NCBI RefSeq assembly: GCF_046569695.1
Contig: NZ_JBKHUI010000002.1
Location: forward strand, 317,616 to 381,615
Direction of reading: 5' to 3'
Source of the DNA: Kluyvera sp046569695
GTDB taxonomy: Bacteria; Pseudomonadota; Gammaproteobacteria; Enterobacterales; Enterobacteriaceae
Length of the DNA stretch: 64,000 nt
Shown here piece after piece: positions 52,501 through 61,593 of the stretch (position 1 is its first letter; each line of letters opens with the position of its first letter). The notes under the pieces were generated by a model. The model did not search any database and was not told the origin of the DNA. It saw only the letters and a program-made list of their open reading frames with translations. Both the position numbers and the translations under genes were made by a program.

Positions 52501-53274
52501 ATGTCTGGCTTGAAGATTACCCTTTTACAACAGCCACTCGTGTGGATGGACGGCCCCGCAAACCTGCGCCACTTTACGCGGCAGATGGAAGGCATTACCG
52601 GGCGTGACGTGATAGTCCTGCCGGAAATGTTTACCACTGGCTTTGCCATGGAAGCTGCTGAACAATCGTTGTCGGAAGATGAGGTCGTGGCCTGGATGCA
52701 GGAGCAGGCAGTGCGCACTAATGCACTGATTGCCGGCAGCGCGGCGCTGCAGACGGGCATTGGCGCTGTGAACCGCTTTCTGCTCGTCGAGCCGGAAGGC
52801 CGCGTGCATCGCTACGATAAACGGCATCTTTTCCGCATGGCGAATGAACATCAGCACTATATTGCTGGTGATAAGCGCGTGGTGTTGACGTGGCGTGGCT
52901 GGCGTATTCTGCCGCTGGTGTGCTACGACCTGCGTTTCCCGGTGTGGTCGCGAAATCGTAATGACTACGATCTGGCGCTCTATGTCGCCAACTGGCCTGC
53001 GCCACGCTCTTTGCACTGGCAGGCGTTGTTGACGGCACGAGCGATAGAGAATCAGGCTTATGTGGTGGGATGCAACCGCGTCGGCACCGATGGCAACGGC
53101 CATCACTATCGTGGTGACAGCCGGATTATTACCCCGCCAGGGGAGATTCTGGCCACCGCCGAACCGCATCAGGCCACGCGAATCGACGGTGAGCTCTCAC
53201 TTTCAGCCCTACGGGAATATCGCGAGAAATTCCCGGCATGGCAGGATGCCGATCCCTTTGCGCTAGGGGGATAG
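52501..53274 (+). CDS. yafV: Nitrilase-family omega-amidase YafV
   Basis: The protein has 257 residues (K-12 256). Carbon-nitrogen hydrolase triad: Glu in VLPEMFTTGFAME, Lys in HRYDKRHLF, Cys in LPLVCYDLRFPVW. Nit2-like enzymes hydrolyse alpha-ketoglutaramate or alpha-ketosuccinamate in methionine salvage and nitrogen metabolism. The ATG has GAGGAG upstream. Cytoplasmic. Confidence 0.95.
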   Translation: MSGLKITLLQQPLVWMDGPANLRHFTRQMEGITGRDVIVLPEMFTTGFAMEAAEQSLSEDEVVAWMQEQAVRTNALIAGSAALQTGIGAVNRFLLVEPEGRVHRYDKRHLFRMANEHQHYIAGDKRVVLTWRGWRILPLVCYDLRFPVWSRNRNDYDLALYVANWPAPRSLHWQALLTARAIENQAYVVGCNRVGTDGNGHHYRGDSRIITPPGEILATAEPHQATRIDGELSLSALREYREKFPAWQDADPFALGG

Positions 53275-53276
53275 CC

Positions 53277-53864
53277 TTAAACAAACATCCGCACCGCGCA
53301 GTAAATCAATAATGCCGCCAGCACCCAGTTAAGCTGGCGGCCATAACGCTGGAATACCCGCTGAAAAAGATGCCCCGCCAGCGCCCAGCAGACGTTGCCA
53401 AATATCCCGATCGCCGCCAGTAAAATGCTCACCCCCACAACCCAATGCCACTCTCGCGTATAGGGCAGCACAAAAGTCGACAGTGCCGTAATGCCATAAA
53501 GAATAATTTTCACATTCACAAACTGTAGCCCGCAGCCGGCCCAGAAACTAACCGGTGGCAGGCTGGCATCACTACCACCCGGTGCGCTCATGGCGATACG
53601 CCAGGCAAGCCAGACGATATACGCGGCGCCGATAATGCTCAGCCAGTGCGTCATCGCTGGGTCGAGCCTGACCAGGGAAAAGGTCAGCCCCGCGCACAGC
53701 AGCATAATGGTTAAAAAGCCCGTTCCCATTCCAGCCAGCACTCGTGAGCTCTGTCGAAAACCGTGAGTAGTAACGGCGTTAAGCGCCAGGATATTGTTCG
53801 GTCCAGGGGTCAGTGCGGTGATCAGGGTATAGGTAAAAAAGGCACTTATCAGGGTTGAAGTCAC
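53277..53864 (-). CDS. LysE/RhtB-family amino acid exporter, EamB-like
   Basis: The protein has 195 residues with about six membrane segments. It begins like EamB (YfiK): ITALTPGPNNILALNAVTTH, then HGFRQSSRVLAGMGTGFL, LQFVNVKIILYGITALSTFV and GNVCWALAGHLFQRVF. EamB exports cysteine and O-acetylserine; the substrate of this paralogue is not certain. It is divergent from a LysR regulator that probably controls it. The pair is absent from K-12 at this location. Confidence 0.85.
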   Translation of the reverse strand: MTSTLISAFFTYTLITALTPGPNNILALNAVTTHGFRQSSRVLAGMGTGFLTIMLLCAGLTFSLVRLDPAMTHWLSIIGAAYIVWLAWRIAMSAPGGSDASLPPVSFWAGCGLQFVNVKIILYGITALSTFVLPYTREWHWVVGVSILLAAIGIFGNVCWALAGHLFQRVFQRYGRQLNWVLAALLIYCAVRMFV

Positions 53865-53964
53865 TTGTTATCTCCTTAGTTTTGCCTGACAGTACTCGAA
53901 GCCAATTATTTAAAAAAATGAATATTTTCCAATTTAGAATTCGAATTTATCGATATATGAGGTC

Positions 53965-54849
53965 ATGATGGATTTACGCCGCTTTATTACGCTGAAAACC
54001 GTTGTGGAAGAGGGTTCGTTTCTCCGCGCGTCGCAAAAACTCTGCGGCACCCAGTCGACCGTTACCTTTCATATTCAGCAGCTTGAACAAGAGCTGTCGA
54101 TGCAGCTATTTGAGAAAATTGGTCGTCGGATGTGCCTGACAACCGCCGGTAAAAACATCCTGCCGCACGTCTATGAACTGACCAACGTTATCTCTTCTAT
54201 TCGCCAGGCGGCCCATCAGGACGCCGAGCCGACGGGTGAACTGCGTGTGGCGACCGGCGAGACCCTGCTGGCCTATAAAATGCCGCGGGTGCTACAGCGC
54301 TTTAAGCAGCTAGCGCCGCAGGTGAACCTGTCGCTGCAATCGCTGAACTGCTACGTCATTCGCGATGCGCTGCTGGATGATAAGGTTGACCTCGGGGTCT
54401 TTTATCGGGTTGGGAACGATCGGGCCTTAACGATACGTCATTTCGGCGAGCAACCACTGGTACTGGTGGCATCCCCCGAATTTCATGGCTACGACTTCAC
54501 CCGCCAGGATCAGCACATTCCGGTGAGCTTTGTGATTAACGAGCCTCAGTGTATTTTTCGGCAGATATTTGAAAGTACGCTGCGCCAGCGGGCGATCACC
54601 ATGGGAAATACCATTGAGCTGTGGAGTATTGAGAGCATTAAACAGTGTGTGGCGGGAAATCTGGGCGTGTCGTTTCTACCGCGTTTTACCGTCGAGCGAG
54701 AACTGGCAAGCGGTGCTCTTCAGGAACTCCCGTTTAGCCCAACGCCAATGACGATTAACGCCCTTTGCGCGCACCATGCAGGGAAAGCCGTTAGCCCTGC
54801 CATGCAGGTGTTTATGGAGTGTATGGTGGAAATGCTGGGCGAAGAATAA
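53965..54849 (+). CDS. LysR-type transcriptional regulator next to the exporter gene
   Basis: The protein has 294 residues. N-terminal winged helix (MDLRRFITLKTVVEEGSFLR, ASQKLCGTQSTVTFHIQQLE) and a C-terminal periplasmic-binding-like effector domain (ELRVATGETLLAYKMPRVLQ). The start is either ATG 53965 or 53968. Divergent arrangement with the EamB-like exporter, 100 nt apart, is the usual LysR-target layout, so regulation of that exporter is likely. The inducer is unknown. Confidence 0.88.
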   Translation: MMDLRRFITLKTVVEEGSFLRASQKLCGTQSTVTFHIQQLEQELSMQLFEKIGRRMCLTTAGKNILPHVYELTNVISSIRQAAHQDAEPTGELRVATGETLLAYKMPRVLQRFKQLAPQVNLSLQSLNCYVIRDALLDDKVDLGVFYRVGNDRALTIRHFGEQPLVLVASPEFHGYDFTRQDQHIPVSFVINEPQCIFRQIFESTLRQRAITMGNTIELWSIESIKQCVAGNLGVSFLPRFTVERELASGALQELPFSPTPMTINALCAHHAGKAVSPAMQVFMECMVEMLGEE

Positions 54850-54872
54850 AAGTGAGGAGCTGGAAATGACGA

Positions 54873-54900
54873 AAGCCCGAATCATTGCTGATTCGGGCTT
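54873..54900. terminator. Terminator between the LysR gene and tRNA-Asp
   Basis: AAGCCCGAATCA (54873-54884) pairs with TGATTCGGGCTT (54889-54900). It can end the tRNA-Asp transcript (minus strand) and the LysR transcript (plus). Confidence 0.8.
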
Positions 54901-54908
54901 CCTGAAAG

Positions 54909-54985
54909 TGGCGGAACGGACGGGACTCGAACCCGCGACCCCCTGCGTGACAGGCAGGTATTCTAACCGACTGAACTACCGCTCC
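54909..54985 (-). tRNA. aspV: tRNA-Asp (anticodon GTC)
   Basis: 77 nt with encoded CCA; acceptor GGAGCGG/CCGTTCC, anticodon loop CTGTCAC with GTC, T-arm GGGTTCGAGTCCC. It is identical to the copy at 63592-63668. It lies beside dnaQ, as aspV in K-12. Confidence 0.97.
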
Positions 54986-55115
54986 GCTGTGTTCCCTTGG
55001 GAACGAGGCGAATATTACGGATTCCCCAGCAAACCGTCAACGCTTTTTCTCTGGTTTTGAATCGTTTGCTGTAAAAATCGCCCACACGCTTATTTTCCCA
55101 GCAAAAACAGCCGTT

Positions 55116-55847
55116 TTACGACCGCCAGAGGCAGCTTCCACCTTTTTTCTGCACCAGGTCGAGGCGGGATTCATGATTCGCCAGCTCTTCATCAGTCGCA
55201 TAAACCACGCGTAGCTTACTTGCCGCACGTACAATACGCTGAATACCTGCATCTCCCGCCTGCTGCTGCGCTTCACCTTCCATCGCGAATTTGATCGAGG
55301 TCTGCCCACCGGTCATGGTCAGATAGACATCCGCCAGAATCTGGGCATCGAGCAGTGCGCCGTGCAGCGTACGCTTGGTATTGTCTATCTCATAACGTGA
55401 GCAGAGCGCATCGAGGCTGTTACGCTTGCCGGGGAACATTTTCCTCGCCAGCGCCAGGCTATCGGTAACTTTGCAGAAGGTATTGGTTTTTGGAATACCG
55501 CGGTTGAGCTTACTAAACTCATAGTCCATAAAGCCGATATCGAACGAGGCGTTATGGATGACCAGTTCCGCGCCGCGGATGTAGTCCATAAACTCATCGG
55601 CCACGTCGGCAAAGGTTGGTTTATCCAGCAAGAACTCATCGGCAATACCGTGAACGCCGAAGGCTTCAGGATCCACCAGCCGATCGGGTTTGAGGTAAAC
55701 ATGGAAGTTGTTGCCGGTTAAACGACGGTTTATCACCTCGACGGCACCGATCTCGATGATCTTGTGGCCTTCATAGTGGGCACCGATCTGGTTCATACCG
55801 GTGGTTTCGGTATCCAGAACGATCTGTCGTGTAATTGCAGTGCTCAT
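55116..55847 (-). CDS. dnaQ: DNA polymerase III epsilon subunit (proofreading exonuclease)
   Basis: ATG 55847 (MSTAITRQIVLDTETTGMNQ) gives 243 residues as in K-12; the frame is open to 55856. D12 and E14 of the ExoI motif, then HNASFDIGFMDYEF (ExoII) and RTLHGALLDAQILADVYL (ExoIII) are present. C-terminal region binds the alpha subunit. It is divergent from rnhA, 63 nt apart, with promoters overlapping. Confidence 0.98.
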   Translation of the reverse strand: MSTAITRQIVLDTETTGMNQIGAHYEGHKIIEIGAVEVINRRLTGNNFHVYLKPDRLVDPEAFGVHGIADEFLLDKPTFADVADEFMDYIRGAELVIHNASFDIGFMDYEFSKLNRGIPKTNTFCKVTDSLALARKMFPGKRNSLDALCSRYEIDNTKRTLHGALLDAQILADVYLTMTGGQTSIKFAMEGEAQQQAGDAGIQRIVRAASKLRVVYATDEELANHESRLDLVQKKGGSCLWRS

Positions 55848-55910
55848 ATCAGTCATTTATGTCAGACTTGCCGTTTAACTTTGATTGCAGATACAGGAAG
55901 TCTACCAGAG

Positions 55911-56378
55911 ATGCTTAAACAGGTAGAAATTTTCACCGATGGCTCTTGCCTCGGTAACCCAGGTCCGGGTGGTTATGGTGCCATTCTACGCTACCAGCAG
56001 CGGGAGAAAACCTTCAGTGAAGGTTACCGTCTGACCACCAATAACCGTATGGAAATGATGGCGGCAATTATGGCGCTTGAAGCGCTGAAAGAGCCGTGCA
56101 GCGTGGTTCTGAGCACTGACAGCCAGTATGTTCGTCAGGGGATCACCCAGTGGATCCACAACTGGAAAAAACGCGGCTGGAAAACGGCGGATAAAAAGCC
56201 GGTGAAAAACGTCGATCTCTGGAAACGCCTGGACACGGCCCTCGGCAAACATGAAATTCGCTGGGAGTGGGTTAAAGGCCATGCAGGCCACCCGGAAAAC
56301 GAACGTTGCGATGAGCTGGCACGTACGGCCGCCAACTCACCAACGCACGACGATGTTGGGTATCAGCCGGAAGCTTAA
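55911..56378 (+). CDS. rnhA: Ribonuclease HI
   Basis: ATG 55911 (MLKQVEIFTDGSCLGNPGPG) gives 155 residues, the K-12 length; the frame is open to 55764. Catalytic D10, the Glu of NNRMEMMAAIMALEAL, the Asp of LSTDSQYVRQGI and the Asp of ENERCDELAR are in place. It removes RNA from RNA:DNA hybrids, limiting R-loops. The 3' end overlaps yafS by 4 nt. Confidence 0.98.
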   Translation: MLKQVEIFTDGSCLGNPGPGGYGAILRYQQREKTFSEGYRLTTNNRMEMMAAIMALEALKEPCSVVLSTDSQYVRQGITQWIHNWKKRGWKTADKKPVKNVDLWKRLDTALGKHEIRWEWVKGHAGHPENERCDELARTAANSPTHDDVGYQPEA

Positions 56379-57097
56379 GCGTCCGGTTTACGATACTGCC
56401 GCGTCGCGCCTACGGCCTGCTGAATGCGGTTTTTGGCTTTATTCTGCCGCATCGGGTTAAGCGTAAGCGGAAATGTCCGTTTACGCGCCACGATCACCTG
56501 CAGACAGCCCAACGCCGGTAAATGAGTGCTGAGCAGCGCCCCGCCCTGTTTAGCCCAGGGGAGTACCTGGAACCGGCTTTGGTGCATCACTTCAAAATTC
56601 AGTAGCGCAAGCCAATCCAGTTGACGCATCAGAGTAAACATCCGGCTATTGTAGGGCATCGATTTTCGCAGCACGGGAACCAGTTTACGCAGCCCCATCA
56701 GGCTCATTGGGTTAAAGCTGGTGATAATCAGCCAGCCATCATCGATAAGCACACGGTCAGCTTCACGCAGCAGGCGATGAGGGTCGCTGCACCACGGCAG
56801 CGTGTGCGATAGCAGGCAGGCATCAACGGATTTCTCCGCAAATGGCAAATGCAGAGGGTCAGCCTTCACCTGCATCGGGTTGCCTTCCAGCGAAATATTG
56901 ACCTGATGAGAGATAGCGCAGGCTTCGGTATTGATCTCTGCGCTGAGGTTTCCAACCTTAAGCAGGTGAAAACCGTACAGCTTGCCCAACCAGGGTTTCA
57001 GTTGACGATCAATAGCCTCGCGATAATATTCACCCCAGGGCATTTGCGCCCACGAGACAGGCGCTGAGACTGTTTGAGGTATCCTTGCCGGTTTCAT
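56375..57097 (-). CDS. yafS: SAM-dependent methyltransferase YafS
   Basis: I choose ATG 57097 (MKPARIPQTVSAPVSWAQMP), giving 240 residues as in K-12; the frame is open to 57265. It has a class I methyltransferase-like core (VKADPLHLPFAEKSVDACLL, then READRVLIDDGWLIITSFNP), although the glycine-rich motif I is weak. Substrate unknown. Divergent from gloB, 33 nt apart. Confidence 0.93.
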   Translation of the reverse strand: MKPARIPQTVSAPVSWAQMPWGEYYREAIDRQLKPWLGKLYGFHLLKVGNLSAEINTEACAISHQVNISLEGNPMQVKADPLHLPFAEKSVDACLLSHTLPWCSDPHRLLREADRVLIDDGWLIITSFNPMSLMGLRKLVPVLRKSMPYNSRMFTLMRQLDWLALLNFEVMHQSRFQVLPWAKQGGALLSTHLPALGCLQVIVARKRTFPLTLNPMRQNKAKNRIQQAVGATRQYRKPDA

Positions 57098-57130
57098 CAC
57101 AACCTTCCCTACGCGTTTAAGAGGTAACAA

Positions 57131-57886
57131 ATGAATCTTAACAGTATTCCGGCCTTTCAGGACAACTACATCTGGGTTCTTAATGATGAAACGGGCCGTT
57201 GTTTGATCGTCGATCCGGGCGATGCCGCGCCGGTACTTGAGGCGATCAAGGCGAATAACTGGCATCCCGAGGCGATCCTGCTAACCCATCATCACAACGA
57301 TCATGTCGGCGGCGTTGGCTGTCTCGTTAAGTCTTATCCGAATATTGATGTTTATGGCCCCGAAGAGACTCGCAACAAAGGGGCAACAAAAATAGTGACC
57401 GATGGCGACCGTATTCACATCCTCAACCAGGATTTTCACGTTTTCGCCACGCCGGGCCACACTTTAGGACATGTCTGTTTCTATAGCGCCCCGTGGCTTT
57501 TTTGCGGCGACACCCTGTTTTCCGGGGGCTGCGGGCGTCTTTTTGAAGGCTCGCCAACCCAGATGTATCAGTCGTTGCAGAGAATTAACATGCTGCCCGA
57601 AGAGACGCTGATTTGTTGCGCCCATGAATATACGCTCTCCAATATGACCTTCGCGCTGAGCGTTTTACCGCATGATTTGTTCATTAACGAATACTATCGA
57701 GAAGTGAAGGAGTTACGTGCGAAAAAACAAATAACACTCCCCACAACTCTGAAAAAAGAGCGCCAGATTAATCTCTTTTTAAGAACGGATGACATTGATT
57801 TAATTAATGAAATAGAGAAAGAAACAAAGTTGCTACAATCTGAGCAGCGTTTTGCCTGGTTACGGGCAAAGAAAGATAACTTCTGA
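57131..57886 (+). CDS. gloB: Hydroxyacylglutathione hydrolase (glyoxalase II)
   Basis: The protein has 251 residues, the K-12 length. The metal-binding motif THHHNDHVGG, then ATPGHTLGHVCFYS and FCGDTLFSGGCGRLFEG, identify a metallo-beta-lactamase-fold glyoxalase II. It hydrolyses S-lactoylglutathione to D-lactate in methylglyoxal detoxification. Confidence 0.98.
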   Translation: MNLNSIPAFQDNYIWVLNDETGRCLIVDPGDAAPVLEAIKANNWHPEAILLTHHHNDHVGGVGCLVKSYPNIDVYGPEETRNKGATKIVTDGDRIHILNQDFHVFATPGHTLGHVCFYSAPWLFCGDTLFSGGCGRLFEGSPTQMYQSLQRINMLPEETLICCAHEYTLSNMTFALSVLPHDLFINEYYREVKELRAKKQITLPTTLKKERQINLFLRTDDIDLINEIEKETKLLQSEQRFAWLRAKKDNF

Positions 57887-57957
57887 TACTTCCGGGTTGC
57901 GTTTTCGAAAGTTCGTCGTTATCATCGGTCGTCTTTTAAGCAACTATTGACACACAC

Positions 57958-59319
57958 ATGAAGGCAAAAGCGATATTACTCGCCTCTGTCCTGCTCGTGG
58001 GTTGCCAGGCTTCACAGCAGGGTAACGTCCAACAGCACGCACAGAGCCTTTCTGCGGCTAGTCAAGGGGAAGCAGGTAAGTTCGCAAATCAGGCACGTTG
58101 GATGGACGATGGGACATTCGACATGCAGAACCAGGATTTGTGGGCTTACATTGGCGACGAGCTAAAGATGGGAATCCCGGATAACGCCCGGGTTCGCGAA
58201 CAGAAACAGAAGTACTTACGAAATAAGAGCTATCTCCACGATGTAACTTTACGGGCAGAGCCGTATATGTACTGGATAGCCGGGCAAGTTAAGAAACGTA
58301 ACATGCCGATGGAACTGGTATTACTACCCATAGTGGAGAGCGCTTTTGACCCGCACGCAACGTCTGGTGCTAATGCCGCAGGCATTTGGCAGATCATTCC
58401 GAGCACAGGGCGAAATTACGGTCTGAAACAGACCCGCAGTTATGACGCACGTCGTGATGTTGTTGCTTCCACAACGGCAGCACTGGATATGATGCAGCGT
58501 CTGAACAAAATGTTCGACGGCGACTGGTTATTAACCGTGGCGGCGTATAACAGCGGCGAAGGCCGTGTAATGAAAGCGATGAAAGTGAACAAGGCCCGTG
58601 GCAAACCCACCGACTTCTGGTCACTGCCGTTGCCTCAGGAAACGAAATTATACGTACCGAAGATGCTGGCTTTGAGCGACATCCTCAAAAACAGCAAACG
58701 CTATGGCGTTCGTCTGCCTACCGCAGATGAAAGCCGTGCACTGGCGCGAGTACGCATTGATAGCCCGGTGGAGATCTCACAGCTGGCCGATATGGCAGGT
58801 ATGCCCGTCAGCAAGCTGAAGACCTTTAATGCGGGCGTCAAAGGCTCTACGCTCGGCGCTAGCGGCCCGAAGTACGTTATGGTGCCACAGAAGCATGCGG
58901 ATCAGCTGCGTGAATCCCTGGCCTCCGGTGAGATTGCCGACCTCCAGCCTACGCTGGTTGCTGACAACACGCCGATGACCAGCCGTAGCTATAAAGTGCG
59001 TTCAGGCGACACGCTGTCAGGTATTGCTTCACGCTTAGGCGTGAACGCGAAAGATCTACAACAGTGGAATAACCTGCGTGGCAGCAGTCTGAAAGTCGGT
59101 CAGAGCTTAACGGTAGGTGCGGGCAGCAGCGCTGCGCGCCTTGCCGATAACAGCAGTATTACGTACCGCGTACGCAAAGGTGATTCGCTCTCGAGCATTG
59201 CCAAGCGCCACGGCGTGAACATCAAAGATGTGATGCGCTGGAACCGCGATACTGACAATCTGCAGCCGGGCGATCAGCTGACGTTGTTTGTAAAAAACAA
59301 CGACCGTCCTGATTCCTGA
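57958..59319 (+). CDS. mltD: Membrane-bound lytic murein transglycosylase D
   Basis: The protein has 453 residues (K-12 452). Lipoprotein signal MKAKAILLASVLLVGCQASQ with Cys16; SLT domain with catalytic Glu in LPIVESAFDPHATSGANAAG and AAYNSGEGRV; two C-terminal LysM domains (YKVRSGDTLSGIASRLGVNA and YRVRKGDSLSSIAKRHGVNI). It cleaves peptidoglycan glycan strands from the outer membrane inner face. A bidirectional terminator follows. Confidence 0.98.
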   Translation: MKAKAILLASVLLVGCQASQQGNVQQHAQSLSAASQGEAGKFANQARWMDDGTFDMQNQDLWAYIGDELKMGIPDNARVREQKQKYLRNKSYLHDVTLRAEPYMYWIAGQVKKRNMPMELVLLPIVESAFDPHATSGANAAGIWQIIPSTGRNYGLKQTRSYDARRDVVASTTAALDMMQRLNKMFDGDWLLTVAAYNSGEGRVMKAMKVNKARGKPTDFWSLPLPQETKLYVPKMLALSDILKNSKRYGVRLPTADESRALARVRIDSPVEISQLADMAGMPVSKLKTFNAGVKGSTLGASGPKYVMVPQKHADQLRESLASGEIADLQPTLVADNTPMTSRSYKVRSGDTLSGIASRLGVNAKDLQQWNNLRGSSLKVGQSLTVGAGSSAARLADNSSITYRVRKGDSLSSIAKRHGVNIKDVMRWNRDTDNLQPGDQLTLFVKNNDRPDS

Positions 59320-59332
59320 CAGGCAACCATTA

Positions 59333-59364
59333 AAAAAGGCACCGTTTCCCCCCGGTGCCTTTTT
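59333..59364. terminator. Bidirectional terminator between mltD and yafD
   Basis: AAAAAGGCACCG (59333-59344) and CGGTGCCTTTTT (from 59353) form a stem with A and T ends, between the convergent genes. Confidence 0.9.
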
Positions 59365-59377
59365 CATTTCTCTCGCC

Positions 59378-60172
59378 CTATTTAGCCGGGCTAAATTCCA
59401 CAATCAGCGGATTATGATCGGAAGCTTTAGTGACCAGAACCGAGGCATCCGCCACGCTTAGCCCACGATAGAAGACAAAGTCTAAGGGGCGGCCAAACGC
59501 GCGACGGCGCTGGTCATCATCAAACCGAACGGGGCGCAGCGACATATCGCGAGCAAACCGGTATAGCGCATTCATACGCGGACGGCTCCAGGCGTTAAAA
59601 TCTCCCGCCATAATCACCGGGCCAGTATGCTGGGCAATCTGTTCACCAATAGGCATCAGCTGTTTACTATAAACATCCACGCCAAGGCTAAAGTTAACCG
59701 CATGGATATTGACGACCATCAGCAGGCGCGCGTCGGGAAGTGGGTAAACAGTCACTAACGCCGATTTTGCTAACCGCAGTATCGGCTCGCGTTCGCGCAA
59801 TGGGCAGCAGTATATAGGATGGGCTGCGGACAGCGTCATCACTCCTGAGGGATGATGCGGCAGCGCAAACGCGGGAACCTGATCGGCGGCAAGATAGTTA
59901 GTAGTCGCAAACTTCACCAGCTCAGGCGTCGTCTGTGCTTCCTGTAATAGGACCAGATGGGCATCTTTACCGAACTTGTTCAGCACCGACAGCCATTCAG
60001 CACGCTGCTGTTTAAAGATGTTCCACACAAGGATGCGAATGTTCTCTTCCGTGCTTAACGGCTTACCCACCGAGAGTGCCTGGCTAATGCTGGTATAAGC
60101 GCCGGGAGGAGGCAGAATTCGCTCCACTGGCTGTCCGGCAATATAGCGCATGGCGTAGGTATTTTTTCGCAC
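59378..60172 (-). CDS. yafD: Endonuclease/exonuclease/phosphatase family protein YafD
   Basis: The protein has 264 residues (K-12 266). The EEP fold is visible: IRILVWNIFKQQR, LLQEAQ (metal-binding Glu), MVVNIHAVNF, IMAGDFNAWSRPRMNALYRF and KASDHNPLIVEFSP with the catalytic Asp-His. Its substrate is not established; in Salmonella a homologue helps survival in egg albumen. In K-12 yafE follows yafD; here mltD is next, so yafE is missing. Confidence 0.94.
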   Translation of the reverse strand: MRKNTYAMRYIAGQPVERILPPPGAYTSISQALSVGKPLSTEENIRILVWNIFKQQRAEWLSVLNKFGKDAHLVLLQEAQTTPELVKFATTNYLAADQVPAFALPHHPSGVMTLSAAHPIYCCPLREREPILRLAKSALVTVYPLPDARLLMVVNIHAVNFSLGVDVYSKQLMPIGEQIAQHTGPVIMAGDFNAWSRPRMNALYRFARDMSLRPVRFDDDQRRRAFGRPLDFVFYRGLSVADASVLVTKASDHNPLIVEFSPAK

Positions 60173-60313
60173 TTTCTTTTATAACCTCAATAACGAAAGA
60201 ACCCGCCTGATTCCAGGAAGGTTCTTCTGTTATAGGGGCTTTTGCCCACGGTTTCAACGCTATTTGTGATAAAGCTGCGTGAACTTCTGTAAGCGCTCGC
60301 TTACCCTTAAGCC

Positions 60314-61489
60314 TTAGCCGAGTGCGACGCGTACAGGCCTATCCAGGCGACCACTCAGGCCAGTCAGCAGTAGAGCACCCACCACAATCAGCGCACCAAT
60401 CCACGGCGTTTGCGCCAGGCCATAATGCTCTACCGTCTGGCCACCTACCACGGAACCGATGGCAATCCCGACGTTAAAGGCGGCGATATTCAAACCAGAG
60501 GCTACGTCTACTGCGGCCGGGGTGTATTGCTCTGCTTTCTGCACTACATATACTTGTAAACCCGGTACGTTACCGAAGGCAAAAACACCCATCACAAGGA
60601 TGGTGGCAAGCGCCGCGTACTGAATTGATGCCGTGAATTGAAACACTAACAGCAGTGCTGCCAGCGCCGCGAAGATAAACTTCAGTGCCGGTACTGCGCC
60701 GTGTTTATCCGCCAGTTTACCGCCCCAGATGTTCCCAATCGCTACCGCCACGCCGTAGCCCAGCAGGATCCAACTCACCGCGTTCGGCGTAAAGCCAGCC
60801 AGGTCCTGCATCATCGGTGCCAGGAAGGTAAAGGCAGTAAAGACGCCGCCATAGCCTAACGCTGTAATGGCGTAAATCATCAGCAAGCGCGGGTGAGTCA
60901 GTACTTTCACCTGGTCTGCAAGACTTGCTGGCGCACGTCCTGGGATGTTACGCGGGATCAGCACCGCGCTGGCAATCAACGCAATCACGCCGAGCAGAGA
61001 AACGGCGAGGAAGGTTTCACGCCAGCCGAAGTGCTGACCAATGAACGTCCCCATCGGTACACCGGTCACCAGGGCAACAGTCAGACCGCCGAACATAATG
61101 GCTATCGCCGATGCCGCCTTCTCTTTAGGCACCAGGCTAGTTGCAATCGTCGACCCAATGGAGAAGAAGACGCCGTGAGCGAGGCCGGTCAGCAAGCGTG
61201 CGACGACCAGAGTGGCATACCCTGGCGCCTGCCAGGCCAGCAGGTTACCGATGGTAAACAGCACCATCAGCGCCAGCAGCAGCTGTTTACGCGGCAGTTT
61301 GCCCGTCAGCGCGGTCAGGACCGGCGCGCCGATGGCTACGCCCAAGGCATAAATAGAGACCAGCATCCCTGCGGAAGGCAGAGAGATAGCAAGTTGTTCA
61401 GCAATCGTCGGCACCAGGCCGACAATGACAAATTCGGTTGTGCCAATTGCGAAGGCACTGATCGTTAAGGCTAGAAGCGCCAGCGGCAT
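60314..61489 (-). CDS. MFS (DHA1-type) efflux transporter, AraJ/YdhP-like
   Basis: The protein has 391 residues with 12 hydrophobic segments; it starts MPLALLALTISAFAIGTTEF and has the DHA1 signature LARLLTGLAHGVFFSIGS-like stretch and the motif A-like region TGKLPRKQLL. AraJ/YdhP-type proteins export sugars, drugs or purine analogues; the substrate here is unknown. It is divergent from the LysR gene at 61594, 104 nt away, its likely regulator. Confidence 0.85.
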   Translation of the reverse strand: MPLALLALTISAFAIGTTEFVIVGLVPTIAEQLAISLPSAGMLVSIYALGVAIGAPVLTALTGKLPRKQLLLALMVLFTIGNLLAWQAPGYATLVVARLLTGLAHGVFFSIGSTIATSLVPKEKAASAIAIMFGGLTVALVTGVPMGTFIGQHFGWRETFLAVSLLGVIALIASAVLIPRNIPGRAPASLADQVKVLTHPRLLMIYAITALGYGGVFTAFTFLAPMMQDLAGFTPNAVSWILLGYGVAVAIGNIWGGKLADKHGAVPALKFIFAALAALLLVFQFTASIQYAALATILVMGVFAFGNVPGLQVYVVQKAEQYTPAAVDVASGLNIAAFNVGIAIGSVVGGQTVEHYGLAQTPWIGALIVVGALLLTGLSGRLDRPVRVALG

Positions 61490-61593
61490 AATTTACTCCA
61501 CATCATCAGTATTAAGATGACACGTAGTATGCCGGGGTGTTTAAATAACAAAAATATTCAAAATCTCAATAGAATTTTGCTTCAGGTGCAATA

